A stretch of DNA of 64,000 bases from positions 496,001 through 560,000 of the forward strand of contig CAWJES010000010.1 in the NCBI GenBank assembly GCA_963841965.1. Reading direction: 5' to 3'. The notes below the pieces were generated by a model. It was not told where the DNA came from and ran no database searches. It saw nothing but the letters and a program-made list of their open reading frames with translations. Position numbers and translations under genes: made by a program. This DNA comes from Palsa-459 sp963841965 (GTDB lineage: Bacteria > Actinomycetota > Acidimicrobiia > Acidimicrobiales > RAAP-2). How positions within the stretch are numbered: position 1 is the stretch's first letter; each line of letters starts with the position of its first letter. Below are positions 16,633-24,602 of this stretch, piece by piece.

Positions 16633-18588
16633 TCAGATGAACACGCTCTGACCCGTCTTCGAGGGTCGCAGGTAGGGATAGGGCATGAACCTCGTGGCGT
16701 CTCGACCCGTGATCAGCTTGTCGACCACCTTGAGGCGACGCTTGAACTGGCGGTTGAGGGGAAGCACCCGGTCGTCGATGAACCAGCCACGCGGGTAGTA
16801 CCCGAGGGTGCTGGTCTGGACGGACGACAGCTCGTACATGAGGTTGAGCTGGACGAGGGCGAGCGAGGTCGGTGGCAGCATCTCGAGCCAGCTGAGGGCC
16901 ACGTCGGGGGTCTGCGGCGTCGGTGCCTCGGCGTAGAGCGCGCCTGTCAGGTTGGGTGCGTAGCCGACGAACGGGAACTGGGCGTAGTTGAGCGCGCTGT
17001 GACCGGCGGTCGCCGCCCAGACCAGCGTGCTGACGAACGTGACGAGCTGCTCCCTCGTCGCGACCGGGTCGACCCCGCGGATGGCCCCTTGCGCCGGGTC
17101 TCCGAATGCATGGACGAACGCCGCGAGCTCGGGGTCCGACGAAACGGCCTCATCGCTCGGGTAGTAGAGGGCGCAGTACGAGGCGACCCAGGACCGAATC
17201 GCGGCATGGACCTCGAGCGCGTCGTCGCGCCAGGGATACTCCGAGAGGCCGTCGACCGAGTCGACCGATCGAGCGGCCACGTCCCGGTCGGGGGTGAGGT
17301 CCCTGAACTGCAGGGTGCGCATGCCGCGGGTCAGGACCTGGAGGCTGCCGGCCAGCGTCGACGCGAACAGCTGCTCGACCTGGCCGCCCGGCGCAATCAG
17401 GTTCTTCGTCGCGAAGTCGTTGATCGGCAGGGTGAATGCGAAGTGGGGCTCGAGCAGGATCCGGAGCGGGTGGCTGGGGGCCATCGACCGGCGGCACGTG
17501 AGGATCGCGGCCTCCATGATCAGGTGAGCCCGTCCCAGGTGGTACTTGAGCTCCTGGACAACGCCGTCGGCGCACTGGACCGCGAACTTCGCCATCTTCC
17601 ATCGGTTCCCGTCGGCCGGCGTCCAGACGTGGCGGTTCTGGCCGGCCTGGTCGACCTGGATCGCGACGGGCTCCAGGCACCCCGGCGCGCGGTCGGTCGC
17701 CGGCCGCCAGGCGTAGAGGCTCAGCGTGGGGTAGATCCACTTCCTCCGGCTGATCTCGAGGACCCCGGCATCCCAGGTCGCAGCCGGCAGTCCGGCGACG
17801 TCGCGGGCGTCGACCAGGTACAGCCGCCGCTCGTCCGCAGCCCGCTCGAGCGAGTCCCCCTCGCCCATCACCGACTGGTACTGGGCGTCGGTCACCTTGA
17901 ACCAGCCCGGCAGTCGCGTCGCGGGCGGCGGGGCGAACTCCTCGGGGAGCAGGCCAGTCAGCAGGTCCCACTCGTGCGTCGGGTTCCTCGCGATCGCCGC
18001 GTCGAGCTCGGCTGTCTCGCGTTTGGCGACGGCCTTGCCCGGTATGGCGGTGATGCCCTGGAGCGTGAGGGGGTTGACCCCGGCCACCCGCTGCCAGGCG
18101 AACGCCGCGTCCTGGACCGACGCCGGACCGTCGAGCCGGGAGACGACGTCGGGCATCGTCAGGGTCCCGAACAGATCCTTGTAGTTCGTGAGATCGGCGG
18201 GGAACGACTGGGCGATGCGCGACGCGGCCTGGCGCGGCCCGCGCATCAGGATCTCGCTGTTGCCCACCATCCGGGCGAGGCCCAGGTAGTCACGCAGCGT
18301 CGGCTTGGAGTCGGCCGTCGCCTCATCGGCCGAGCCGAACAGCGCGGAGAAGGTGTGGCTCGACAGGAGACGCAGCTCGGCGCCCGCGACCTCAGCGATG
18401 AACCGGAGCGAGAACGCGTCCGCGGCCGGCACCGAGGCCGCGACGGCCACACCGTCGAAGCCGTCGTCGTCGGCGTAGGCGTGGGCGATCTGGTACTGCG
18501 ACTGGCCCTGCTCGATCGACGCCCGGCGGATAGCTGGATTCGGGTCGGCATCGGGGAGGACGGGGGCATAGGGCGCTGCAGACTCCAT
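16633..18588 (-). CDS. Lipoxygenase (second paralogue, first gene of the operon)
   Basis: A 651-residue lipoxygenase, clearly diverged from its neighbour. Iron ligands are His350 and His355 (YHLGRAH), His530 and Asn534 (GHSALN) and the terminal Ile651 (QSVFI). The SHPLRILLEPH and YYPSDEAVSSDPE blocks are conserved. Ala393 aligns without gaps to soybean Ala542, the residue that predicts S-stereochemistry. The ATG at 18588 was chosen because AGGAG lies 6 bases upstream; an in-frame GTG/ATG at 18630 would add 14 residues and lacks such a site. No signal peptide or PLAT domain. Lipoxygenases are sporadic in bacteria, and two different intact copies side by side are rare, which suggests acquisition by transfer or old duplication. 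Confidence 0.93.
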   Translation of the reverse strand: MESAAPYAPVLPDADPNPAIRRASIEQGQSQYQIAHAYADDDGFDGVAVAASVPAADAFSLRFIAEVAGAELRLLSSHTFSALFGSADEATADSKPTLRDYLGLARMVGNSEILMRGPRQAASRIAQSFPADLTNYKDLFGTLTMPDVVSRLDGPASVQDAAFAWQRVAGVNPLTLQGITAIPGKAVAKRETAELDAAIARNPTHEWDLLTGLLPEEFAPPPATRLPGWFKVTDAQYQSVMGEGDSLERAADERRLYLVDARDVAGLPAATWDAGVLEISRRKWIYPTLSLYAWRPATDRAPGCLEPVAIQVDQAGQNRHVWTPADGNRWKMAKFAVQCADGVVQELKYHLGRAHLIMEAAILTCRRSMAPSHPLRILLEPHFAFTLPINDFATKNLIAPGGQVEQLFASTLAGSLQVLTRGMRTLQFRDLTPDRDVAARSVDSVDGLSEYPWRDDALEVHAAIRSWVASYCALYYPSDEAVSSDPELAAFVHAFGDPAQGAIRGVDPVATREQLVTFVSTLVWAATAGHSALNYAQFPFVGYAPNLTGALYAEAPTPQTPDVALSWLEMLPPTSLALVQLNLMYELSSVQTSTLGYYPRGWFIDDRVLPLNRQFKRRLKVVDKLITGRDATRFMPYPYLRPSKTGQSVFI

Positions 18589-18649
18589 GACGACTCCTCG
18601 CGATCCGTTCGGCCCGCTCGTCGCGACCACGAGGTCCCGACGCCCGCGC

Positions 18650-18667
18650 GTGACCGGTCACATTACA
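18650..18667 (-). promoter_or_regulatory. Palindromic operator and -10-like element of the lipoxygenase operon
   Basis: The perfect 12-base palindrome GTGACCGGTCAC (18650-18661) is immediately downstream of a -10-like TGTAAT on the minus strand (18667-18662), about 60 bases before the first lipoxygenase ATG. Position and symmetry fit a dimeric regulator. It resembles half of a CRP-type TGTGA...TCACA site, but the centre is 4 rather than 6 bases, so a CRP assignment is doubtful. Confidence 0.45.
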
Positions 18668-18864
18668 AGAGCGCCCGCACTCCTGGCAGGGAAAAGCGGT
18701 CGCCGCACGTCGCTCGCGGGGACCGCCTGGCTTGACGACAACAGCAGCACGGGACGACCGTTCGCACGCGAGCGAGCGGGTGCCGATGGCCGGCTCGTGA
18801 ACCAGTGCGCTGAGCAACGACACACTTGGTCCGGCGCATGCACACTGCACCTGAGCCCTCGCAA

Positions 18865-18879
18865 CGCACGTCGCGTGCG
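18865..18879 (-). terminator. Hairpin after arsC
   Basis: CGCACG-TCG-CGTGCG, a 6-bp perfect stem with a 3-base loop, just past the arsC stop codon. It has no U-tract and is called by position only. Confidence 0.35.
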
Positions 18880-18882
18880 GGC

Positions 18883-19365
18883 CTAGGGCTGCGCTGTGTC
18901 TGGCGGGACCACGGCGGCCTCGGGGGTGTGTGCATCGCGCTCGAGCGTCGTGCGGGATGTGGAGTGCGTGAGCTGCTCGATCAGATCGCGGACTCGTCCC
19001 TCGATCTCGTCACGTATGACGCGCACGTCGCCTTCGGATCGGCCAGCGGGATCCGTCAGTTCCCAGTCGACGTAGCGCTTGCCCGGGTACACAGGGCACG
19101 CGTCGCCACAACCCATCGTCACGACCACATCGGCGGCGAGGCCCATCTCCTCGGTGAGCCTTCGCGGGGTCTCGTTGGAGATGTCGATCCCCTTCTCCCT
19201 CATGACGGCGATGACAGCGGGGTTCAGTGACGCTCCCGGATCGGATCCGGCGGAGTGGATCACCACCCGCTCGCCGCCGATCTCGCGGGCGAAGGCGGCG
19301 GCCATCTGGGATCGCCCGGCGTTGTGCACGCAGAGGAAGAGGATCGTGGGGTGCTCGATGGTCAT
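18883..19365 (-). CDS. arsC: Arsenate reductase (low-molecular-weight phosphatase fold)
   Basis: A 160-residue cytosolic enzyme reducing As(V) to As(III). The P-loop FLCVHNAGRSQMA (CX5R, Cys12) is the catalytic motif of the thioredoxin/mycothiol-coupled ArsC class. MGCGDACPVYPGKRYVDWEL supplies two further cysteines and the Asp-containing loop, close to the corynebacterial enzymes. The C-terminal ~30 residues are variable. The ATG at 19365 has GGAGGG six bases upstream. It is the last gene of arsI-aquaporin-arsC, so its arsenite product probably leaves through the adjacent channel. Confidence 0.93.
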   Translation of the reverse strand: MTIEHPTILFLCVHNAGRSQMAAAFAREIGGERVVIHSAGSDPGASLNPAVIAVMREKGIDISNETPRRLTEEMGLAADVVVTMGCGDACPVYPGKRYVDWELTDPAGRSEGDVRVIRDEIEGRVRDLIEQLTHSTSRTTLERDAHTPEAAVVPPDTAQP

Positions 19366-19385
19366 CGCGTCCCTCCGTGTCGCGC

Positions 19386-20105
19386 TCACGGCGCCCCTGT
19401 GGCCGCCGGGTCGTGTTGGCGCGGCATGACGATGCGCGCCGCATCCGCATGCGTCACGCCGGGAAAGAGCGCCCGGATCAGGACGTAGCCGACGACGCCA
19501 CCCACGATCTCTGCCGCGATGAACGATGGGACCGAGGAGGGCGCGATCCCGGCGAACGTGTCGGAGAACATCCTCCCGACCGCGATCGCGGGATTCGCGA
19601 AGCTCGTCGAACTGGTGAAGAGGTAGGCGGCTCCGATGTAGGCGCCGACGGCCGCCGGGGCCGTGGCCCCCCTGCCCGATCGGGCGAGGGCGAAGATCAC
19701 GAGGAGGAGCCCGGCCGTGGCAATGACCTCCGACAGGAAGTGCGCCGGTGTCGCGCGATGGTGCGTTGAGATGGAGATCGCCGGCAGCGAGAACATCACG
19801 TTCGCGATGACCGCCCCGCTCACGCAGCCAGCGATCTGGGCTGGCACGTAGGCGAGCGCGTGGCGCCACGAGATCCCACCGAACGCCGCGTCCACGAACG
19901 AGACGATCGGGTTGAAGTGGGCGCCCGAGACCGGCCCGAACATCAGGATGATCGCGAAGAGCCCGGCAGCCGTCGCCGCGGCGTTCTCGAAGAGCTCGAG
20001 TCCGCTGGCACTCGGCGAGTACCGCTGCGCGGCGATGCCTGATCCGATCACCACGGCAGCCAGCAGGAGGCTCCCGAGGTACTCGGCGAGCAGCCGCCGC
20101 CACAT
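19386..20105 (-). CDS. Arsenic-operon aquaglyceroporin (AqpS-like)
   Basis: A MIP-family channel of 239 residues with six membrane helices. The two half-helix motifs are GAHFNPIVSF (NPI instead of NPA) and SFANPAIAVGR (NPA, but Ile replaces the Arg of the aromatic/arginine filter). The filter should therefore be wider and less polar than in water-specific AqpZ, consistent with passing As(OH)3. In rhizobial ars operons an aquaporin replaces the arsenite pump: ArsC makes As(III), which flows out by its gradient. The start was placed at 20105 (MWRRLLAEYLG) because AGGAG lies 7 bases upstream; the in-frame ATG at 20129 has no such site. Confidence 0.87.
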   Translation of the reverse strand: MWRRLLAEYLGSLLLAAVVIGSGIAAQRYSPSASGLELFENAAATAAGLFAIILMFGPVSGAHFNPIVSFVDAAFGGISWRHALAYVPAQIAGCVSGAVIANVMFSLPAISISTHHRATPAHFLSEVIATAGLLLVIFALARSGRGATAPAAVGAYIGAAYLFTSSTSFANPAIAVGRMFSDTFAGIAPSSVPSFIAAEIVGGVVGYVLIRALFPGVTHADAARIVMPRQHDPAATGAP

Positions 20106-20142
20106 CTCGTTGCTCCTCGAATCTGCCATCGAACGTGGCCAG

Positions 20143-20601
20143 TCAGCAGCAGCTGGAGGCGGTGGACGCCGCAACCGTCTCGGCGACCGGCACCGAGGTG
20201 CAGCACAGCCCGTCGCCGCATGGGCTGTGTGCATCGTTCGCGTCGGCGAGGACCGTATAGATCTCCCACTTCGCACCGTCCGGGCCGTCCACCCAGACCT
20301 TGTCCTGGACCGCGTAGCAGCAGGTCGTCTGCTCCTCGACGACGGTCGCCATGCCCACGCCCGCCAGGTAGCCGGCCGCCTCGGTGACCTCCTCCGTCGA
20401 GAAGACCTCGACACCCAGGTGGTTGATCGACCCCGGCTCGCCGCCCCCTTCGATGAGCACCAGCTTCAGCGGTGGCTCGTCGATCGCGAAGTTGGCATAG
20501 CGGGGACGGACCTTGACAGGCTCCGCCTTGAACAGCCTCGAGTAGAAGTCGATCGCGCCGCTCAGGTCCGAGACGTTGAGCGCAAGCTGGATCCGTGCCA
20601 T
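20143..20601 (-). CDS. arsI: ArsI/CadI-family vicinal-oxygen-chelate protein (C-As lyase-like)
   Basis: A 152-residue VOC-fold protein beginning IQLALNVSDLSGAIDFYSRL. It carries the paired cysteines in EQTTCCYAVQDKVWV that bind trivalent organoarsenicals in ArsI, plus the likely metal-site residues NHLGVE and WEIYTV. The C-terminus is Cys-rich (GDGLCC, ASSCC), as in CadI/ArsI proteins. ArsI cleaves methyl- or aryl-As(III) bonds with Fe(II) and oxygen; CadI relatives are cadmium-induced and of unclear activity. It is the first gene of the ars operon, with AAGGAG before the ATG, divergent from arsR. Confidence 0.85.
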   Translation of the reverse strand: MARIQLALNVSDLSGAIDFYSRLFKAEPVKVRPRYANFAIDEPPLKLVLIEGGGEPGSINHLGVEVFSTEEVTEAAGYLAGVGMATVVEEQTTCCYAVQDKVWVDGPDGAKWEIYTVLADANDAHSPCGDGLCCTSVPVAETVAASTASSCC

Positions 20602-20614
20602 GACACTCCTTCAG

Positions 20615-20663
20615 ATTGATCTTCGTCAATGTCAGTATCATTGACTCATCGATGATTGTCAAT
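20615..20663. promoter_or_regulatory. Two ArsR operator-like inverted repeats in the arsI-arsR divergent region
   Basis: ATTGA-n6-TCAAT (20615-20630) and ATTGAC-n12-GTCAAT (20640-20663) lie between the two start codons; the second encloses another palindrome, TCATCGATGA. Both match the TTGA...TCAA style of ArsR/SmtB boxes and could serve arsI and arsR respectively. Confidence 0.7.
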
Positions 20664-20677
20664 ACTAGAATTGGGTC

Positions 20678-21022
20678 ATGGTCCAGAGAAAGACGATCGC
20701 GATCGATGACGACGTCGTCAGCTGCTGCAGCCCCCTCGTCGACGAGGCGATGTCAGAGGTCGAGGCGCACGACATGGCGCGGATCTTCGGTGCCCTGAGT
20801 GATCCCGCGAGGCTTCGGATGCTCTCGATGATCGCATCGGAGGATGAGGTCTGCAGCTGTGCCCTGGAGGAGCCCCTCGGCAAGAGCCAGCCGACGATCT
20901 CGCATCACACGCGGGTGCTCTCGGAGGCGGGGCTCATCACCGGAGAGAAGCGCGGTCGGTGGATCTGGTGGCGCGTCGTACCCGAGCGCCTCCAGGAAGT
21001 GGGCCGCGTCCTCAAGATCTAG
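20678..21022 (+). CDS. arsR: ArsR/SmtB-family metalloregulator
   Basis: A 114-residue winged-helix repressor. DPARLRMLSMIASEDEVCSCAL includes a CxC metal-sensing pair at the start of the recognition region, followed by the DNA-binding helix KSQPTISHHTRVL and a wing with RGRWIWWRV. An additional Cys-Cys near residue 17 could also take part in arsenite binding. It is transcribed away from arsI with two TTGA/TCAA inverted repeats between, so autorepression and control of the arsI operon are expected, released by As(III) or a related metal. Confidence 0.94.
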   Translation: MVQRKTIAIDDDVVSCCSPLVDEAMSEVEAHDMARIFGALSDPARLRMLSMIASEDEVCSCALEEPLGKSQPTISHHTRVLSEAGLITGEKRGRWIWWRVVPERLQEVGRVLKI

Positions 21023-21087
21023 GGGCGGATTGCGGCGGAACTGCAGTCGAGCGCGAGCAGACCGCCACTGCCACGCGGCCGGCGTCC

Positions 21088-22485
21088 TCAGTTGGCAGGG
21101 CTCACCGAGCTCATGTTGAAGTCCGGGATCCGGAGCGGGGGCATGCAGGTGCGATTGAACTCGTCGCCCCACTCGCGGCTCATCGTCCGCGTGGTGGCCC
21201 CGGACTCGACGGCGCGGCCCAGCAGGTCGACCGGGCTCTCATTGAAGCGGAAGTTGTTGACCGCGCCCTTGATCTGCCCGTCCTCCACCAGGTAGACGCC
21301 GTCGCGGGTCAGTCCGGTGAGCAGCAGCATCGCGGGGTCGACCTCGCGGATGTACCAGAGGCACGTGAGCAGGAGCCCCCGTTCGGTCCGGGCCACGAGG
21401 TCCTCCGTCGCCCCGATTGCACCCGGCAGCTCGAGCACCAGGTTGTCGATCGGCGCGGCGAAGCGGGTCCCGTCACGCCGCGCGTCAGCGCGCGGCGTGA
21501 ACAGGTTCTCGAGCACTCCGTCCTTGATCCACGCCGTTCTCGACAGCGGCGCGCCGTTGTCGAAGACCGACGCGACCTCGCTCGACGCGCTCGCCGTGAG
21601 GAAGGGCATGCACGCGAGGTCCGGCTCCTCGGGGTCGCCGCGAAGCTCGAACGGCAGCGCGCTCAGCTGGTCGCCGACCCTCGTGCCGCCGCCGCGGCGC
21701 GAGAAGACAGTGCGGCCGTCGGCCGCGTTGCGTGCGGACAGCGTCCAGTACAGGTAGATCATGAGGTCGGCGACCGCGATCGGGGGCAGGATCGCCTCGT
21801 AGCGGCCCGCCGGGAGTTCAATGGGCGTTGACGCCCATTGCAGGCGCTGGTGGATCTCGGCGACATGCCCATCCACGTCGAGAGTGTCGAGGTGAGGCGT
21901 CGCGGCCGACGACCACGCCGAACGGCGCCCTGCGTCCGCGCGTCCGTTCAGCTGGAACTCACCCGTCGGCTGCGCGTGGCGGCGTCGCAGACCCGTCGAG
22001 GTCCCGAGATACGTCGTCTCCACCGCGTGCTGCGCGTAGCCCGCAAGCGTGGTGCCGAGCCGCTCCGCGACTGGGAATGCGCCTGCGAGACCGGCCACGA
22101 TCCCGGTCAGCGCCTCATGACCCGTCTCGTCGGGCTGCTGGGAGAAGTCCGCATCGACGACTCCGTGGACCGGCTCGTGGGCATCGGGAGCCGGCTGGGC
22201 GGATCGCGCGAGCGACTCGGATTCGGCAACCAGGTCGCCGACGTCGACGACGCCGGAACGCGTGACCGACGCCGACGACGTGCCCTCGGGGCCGTCGACG
22301 AAGCTGACGACGGTCACCGACCTCGATCGGCGAAGGCCGTTCGAGGTCGGTGCGTTCACGGCGAACCGCACGTTGGCGCTCCACCGCTCCTCGACGAGCA
22401 CGGTGCAGCGATCGGCCCCGGAGTCCGCAAGCGCCTGCTCGACGAGGTCGCTCGCCGGGGGAAACCCCGAGTCCCGGTTGCTCAT
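21088..22485 (-). CDS. tldE: TldE/PmbA-family protein (metalloprotease partner subunit)
   Basis: A 465-residue member of the TldD/PmbA family, the subunit without the metal-binding histidine motif. The conserved fold is seen in YEAILPPIAVADLMIYLYW and the late MLLLTGLTRDGVYLVEDGQI segment. In E. coli TldD and TldE form a heterodimer that degrades unfolded peptides and matures modified peptides such as microcin B17. Its ATG overlaps the TldD stop by 4 bases, so the two are translationally coupled. No peptide-modification genes are adjacent, so a general proteolytic role is more likely. Confidence 0.88.
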   Translation of the reverse strand: MSNRDSGFPPASDLVEQALADSGADRCTVLVEERWSANVRFAVNAPTSNGLRRSRSVTVVSFVDGPEGTSSASVTRSGVVDVGDLVAESESLARSAQPAPDAHEPVHGVVDADFSQQPDETGHEALTGIVAGLAGAFPVAERLGTTLAGYAQHAVETTYLGTSTGLRRRHAQPTGEFQLNGRADAGRRSAWSSAATPHLDTLDVDGHVAEIHQRLQWASTPIELPAGRYEAILPPIAVADLMIYLYWTLSARNAADGRTVFSRRGGGTRVGDQLSALPFELRGDPEEPDLACMPFLTASASSEVASVFDNGAPLSRTAWIKDGVLENLFTPRADARRDGTRFAAPIDNLVLELPGAIGATEDLVARTERGLLLTCLWYIREVDPAMLLLTGLTRDGVYLVEDGQIKGAVNNFRFNESPVDLLGRAVESGATTRTMSREWGDEFNRTCMPPLRIPDFNMSSVSPAN

Positions 22486-23984
22486 CGTCCGGACTCGGCT
22501 CGAGCGTTGAGCACGTTGACCGAGCGGAACAGCGCCGACGGCGACCCGTGGCTCACGGCGGCAACCTGGCCTGGCTGCGCCTTGCCGCAGTTGAAGGCGC
22601 CGCAGAGTCGGTACGTCCCGGGTCCGCCGACGGCCTCCATCGAACCCCAGAAGTCGGTCGTGGTCGCCTGGTAGGCGGCATCGCGGACCTGGCCGGCGAC
22701 GCGGCCGTCCTCGATCCTCCAGAACCGCTGACCCGTGAACTGGAAGTTGTAGCGCTGCATGTCGATCGACCAGCTCTTGTCGCCCTCGATGAGGAGACCG
22801 CGCTGCACGCCGGCGACCAGCTCCTCGGTCGACGGGCCGGCCTGCGCAGGCTGGAGGGACACGTTCGCCATGCGCTGGATCGGGATGTTGAGCGGGGAGT
22901 CGGCGAACGCGCAGCCGTTCGATCGGTCGACCCCTGCGATCGCGGCGACCGACCGGTCGAGCTGGTACCCGACGAGGACACCGTCGCGGATCAAGTCGAA
23001 CGCCTGTCCTTGAACGCCTTCGTCATCGATCGCGATCGTGGCGAGGCCGTGGTCCGCGGTGCGATCACCGGTGACATGCATCACGTTCGAGCCGTACTGG
23101 AGGGTGCCGAGCTTGTCGGGCGTGGCGAACGAGGTGCCCGCATACGCCGCCTCGTAGCCGAGCGCGCGGTCGAGCTCGGTCGCGTGCCCGATCGACTCGT
23201 GGATCGTCAGCCAGAGGTTGGTGGGGTCGATGACGAGGTCGTAGCGACCGGGCTCCACCGATGGGCTGCGCAGCTTCTCTGCGAGCTGGTCGGGGATCGC
23301 CGCGAGCTCCGCCTCCCAGTCCCAGCCCTCCCCCTCGAGGTACTCCCAGCCTCTCCCGACGGGGGGCGCGATGGTCCGCATCGTCTCGAAGTCCCCGTCG
23401 TCCGCGATCGCGACAAGTTCGAATGCCGGGTGGATGCGCACCCGGCGCTGCAGCGCGAAGGTCCCTGAGGAATCTGCGTAGTGCTTGAACTCGCTGACCG
23501 CCATGACCCGGGCCGTGACGTGCGAGACCCCGGGCGAGGCGAGCAGCCGCCGACTCCAGTCACCGAGGAGCGCCACCTTCTCGGCAAGGGGGACCTCCGT
23601 CGGATCGATCCGGTGCGACGACGTGTGGACGACTTCCCCGTGCCCCGGCTCGGCCACGAACCCGAATCGTCCGCTGCGTGCCCGGGCGACCAGCTCAGCG
23701 CCCTCTTTCGCATGGCGGGCGGTCGCCGCAGCCGCTTCGGTGCCCAGTTCGACCGTCGCGGCGAAGCCCGCCGATCCCCCGCTGATGACGCGCACGCCGA
23801 TGCCTGAGTCCGTGCTGTCGATGCTCGTCTCGACGACGCCGTCGCGCAGGATGAGCATCTGGGTCCGGATCTCCTCGACCCTCGCGCTCGCCTCGTCCGC
23901 CCCGGCCGCCATCGCGGCATCCACGGCGACCGCCGAGAGCGACCCGACGCGCGCGCGATCGTCAGCCAGCCGGGACGGTGCCAT
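22482..23984 (-). CDS. tldD: TldD metalloprotease subunit
   Basis: A 500-residue catalytic partner of the following TldE protein. The zinc-binding HExxxH motif is present in TIHESIGHATELDRALGYE, followed by the conserved YGSNVMHVTGD and AFADSPLNIPIQRM regions and GALNCGKAQPGQ-like C-terminus (CGAFNCGKAQPGQVAAVS). The start was set at 23984 (MAPSRLADDRARV); an upstream in-frame start at 24029 would add 15 residues. No ribosome site is clear, so it may be leaderless. Confidence 0.9.
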   Translation of the reverse strand: MAPSRLADDRARVGSLSAVAVDAAMAAGADEASARVEEIRTQMLILRDGVVETSIDSTDSGIGVRVISGGSAGFAATVELGTEAAAATARHAKEGAELVARARSGRFGFVAEPGHGEVVHTSSHRIDPTEVPLAEKVALLGDWSRRLLASPGVSHVTARVMAVSEFKHYADSSGTFALQRRVRIHPAFELVAIADDGDFETMRTIAPPVGRGWEYLEGEGWDWEAELAAIPDQLAEKLRSPSVEPGRYDLVIDPTNLWLTIHESIGHATELDRALGYEAAYAGTSFATPDKLGTLQYGSNVMHVTGDRTADHGLATIAIDDEGVQGQAFDLIRDGVLVGYQLDRSVAAIAGVDRSNGCAFADSPLNIPIQRMANVSLQPAQAGPSTEELVAGVQRGLLIEGDKSWSIDMQRYNFQFTGQRFWRIEDGRVAGQVRDAAYQATTTDFWGSMEAVGGPGTYRLCGAFNCGKAQPGQVAAVSHGSPSALFRSVNVLNARAESGR

Positions 23985-24074
23985 CAGACGAATGTATCGA
24001 AGTCCGACCCGCGTCGCGCCGGGCTCCACGTCCCACGGCGCAGGACGGTGACGCTCTCAGCGACCGGGACTCGT

Positions 24075-24602
24075 TCAGATGGAAGGCAGGATGCCCTTCG
24101 CCAGGCCCTCGACCTTGGGGAGCGTCACGTTGCTGGATCCCACATCGAGCTCCGTCGTGCCCTTGAGGACGGTCACCGAGTAGGTGTAGCCGTAGGTCGC
24201 CGAGCCGATCGATGTCGAGAACGCGTGCAGTGGCGCGAACTTCGTGTCGGTCTTCGGATTCTCCGCGTACGTCTTGGCGTCCTTGAGGTCGGAGTTGAAG
24301 CCCGACAGGCTGTCGTGGGTCTGGGTCCGGACGAACGCTGCATGGGACAACGCGCCGACTTTGTACCAGCAGACGGTCACGCTCCCGTTGACAGCCGGGC
24401 TGACCGAGACGACCTTGAGGCCGAGCGACTTTCCGACGACGGCCGGTGACTCCTTCTGACAGAGGGCGGGCAGCGAGCCGCCCCTGGGCGACGCTTGCGC
24501 TGATGCGACAGTGACCGCGGGCGCGACGGCCACGCCCGCCAGTGCAACCGCGATGATCAGCATCCTGGTTCGCGTCGCGCTCCTTGAGAGCTCCTTGACC
24601 AT
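24075..24602 (-). CDS. Small secreted protein of unknown function
   Basis: A 175-residue protein with a classical Sec signal (basic MVKELSRSATRTR, hydrophobic core ~15-30, cleavage around VASAQA). The mature part has two cysteines (ALCQKES and VTVCWYK) that could pair, and an alternating beta-rich pattern. GGAGGGG precedes the ATG. No family is recognised; the overall look recalls small actinobacterial surface proteins of the DUF3558 kind, but this is only a resemblance. Confidence 0.7.
   Translation of the reverse strand: MVKELSRSATRTRMLIIAVALAGVAVAPAVTVASAQASPRGGSLPALCQKESPAVVGKSLGLKVVSVSPAVNGSVTVCWYKVGALSHAAFVRTQTHDSLSGFNSDLKDAKTYAENPKTDTKFAPLHAFSTSIGSATYGYTYSVTVLKGTTELDVGSSNVTLPKVEGLAKGILPSI

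Noticed and set aside
18648..18664. Canonical CRP/cAMP site in front of the lipoxygenase operon
   Set aside because: The arms TGTGA and TCAC are present but separated by 4 bases instead of 6, so the consensus is not met.
14797..18735. A 1312-codon open frame antisense to the lipoxygenases
   Set aside because: It mirrors real genes with clear families; its sequence is Arg/Asp/Gly-rich low-complexity typical of the complementary frame in high-GC DNA, with no ribosome site.
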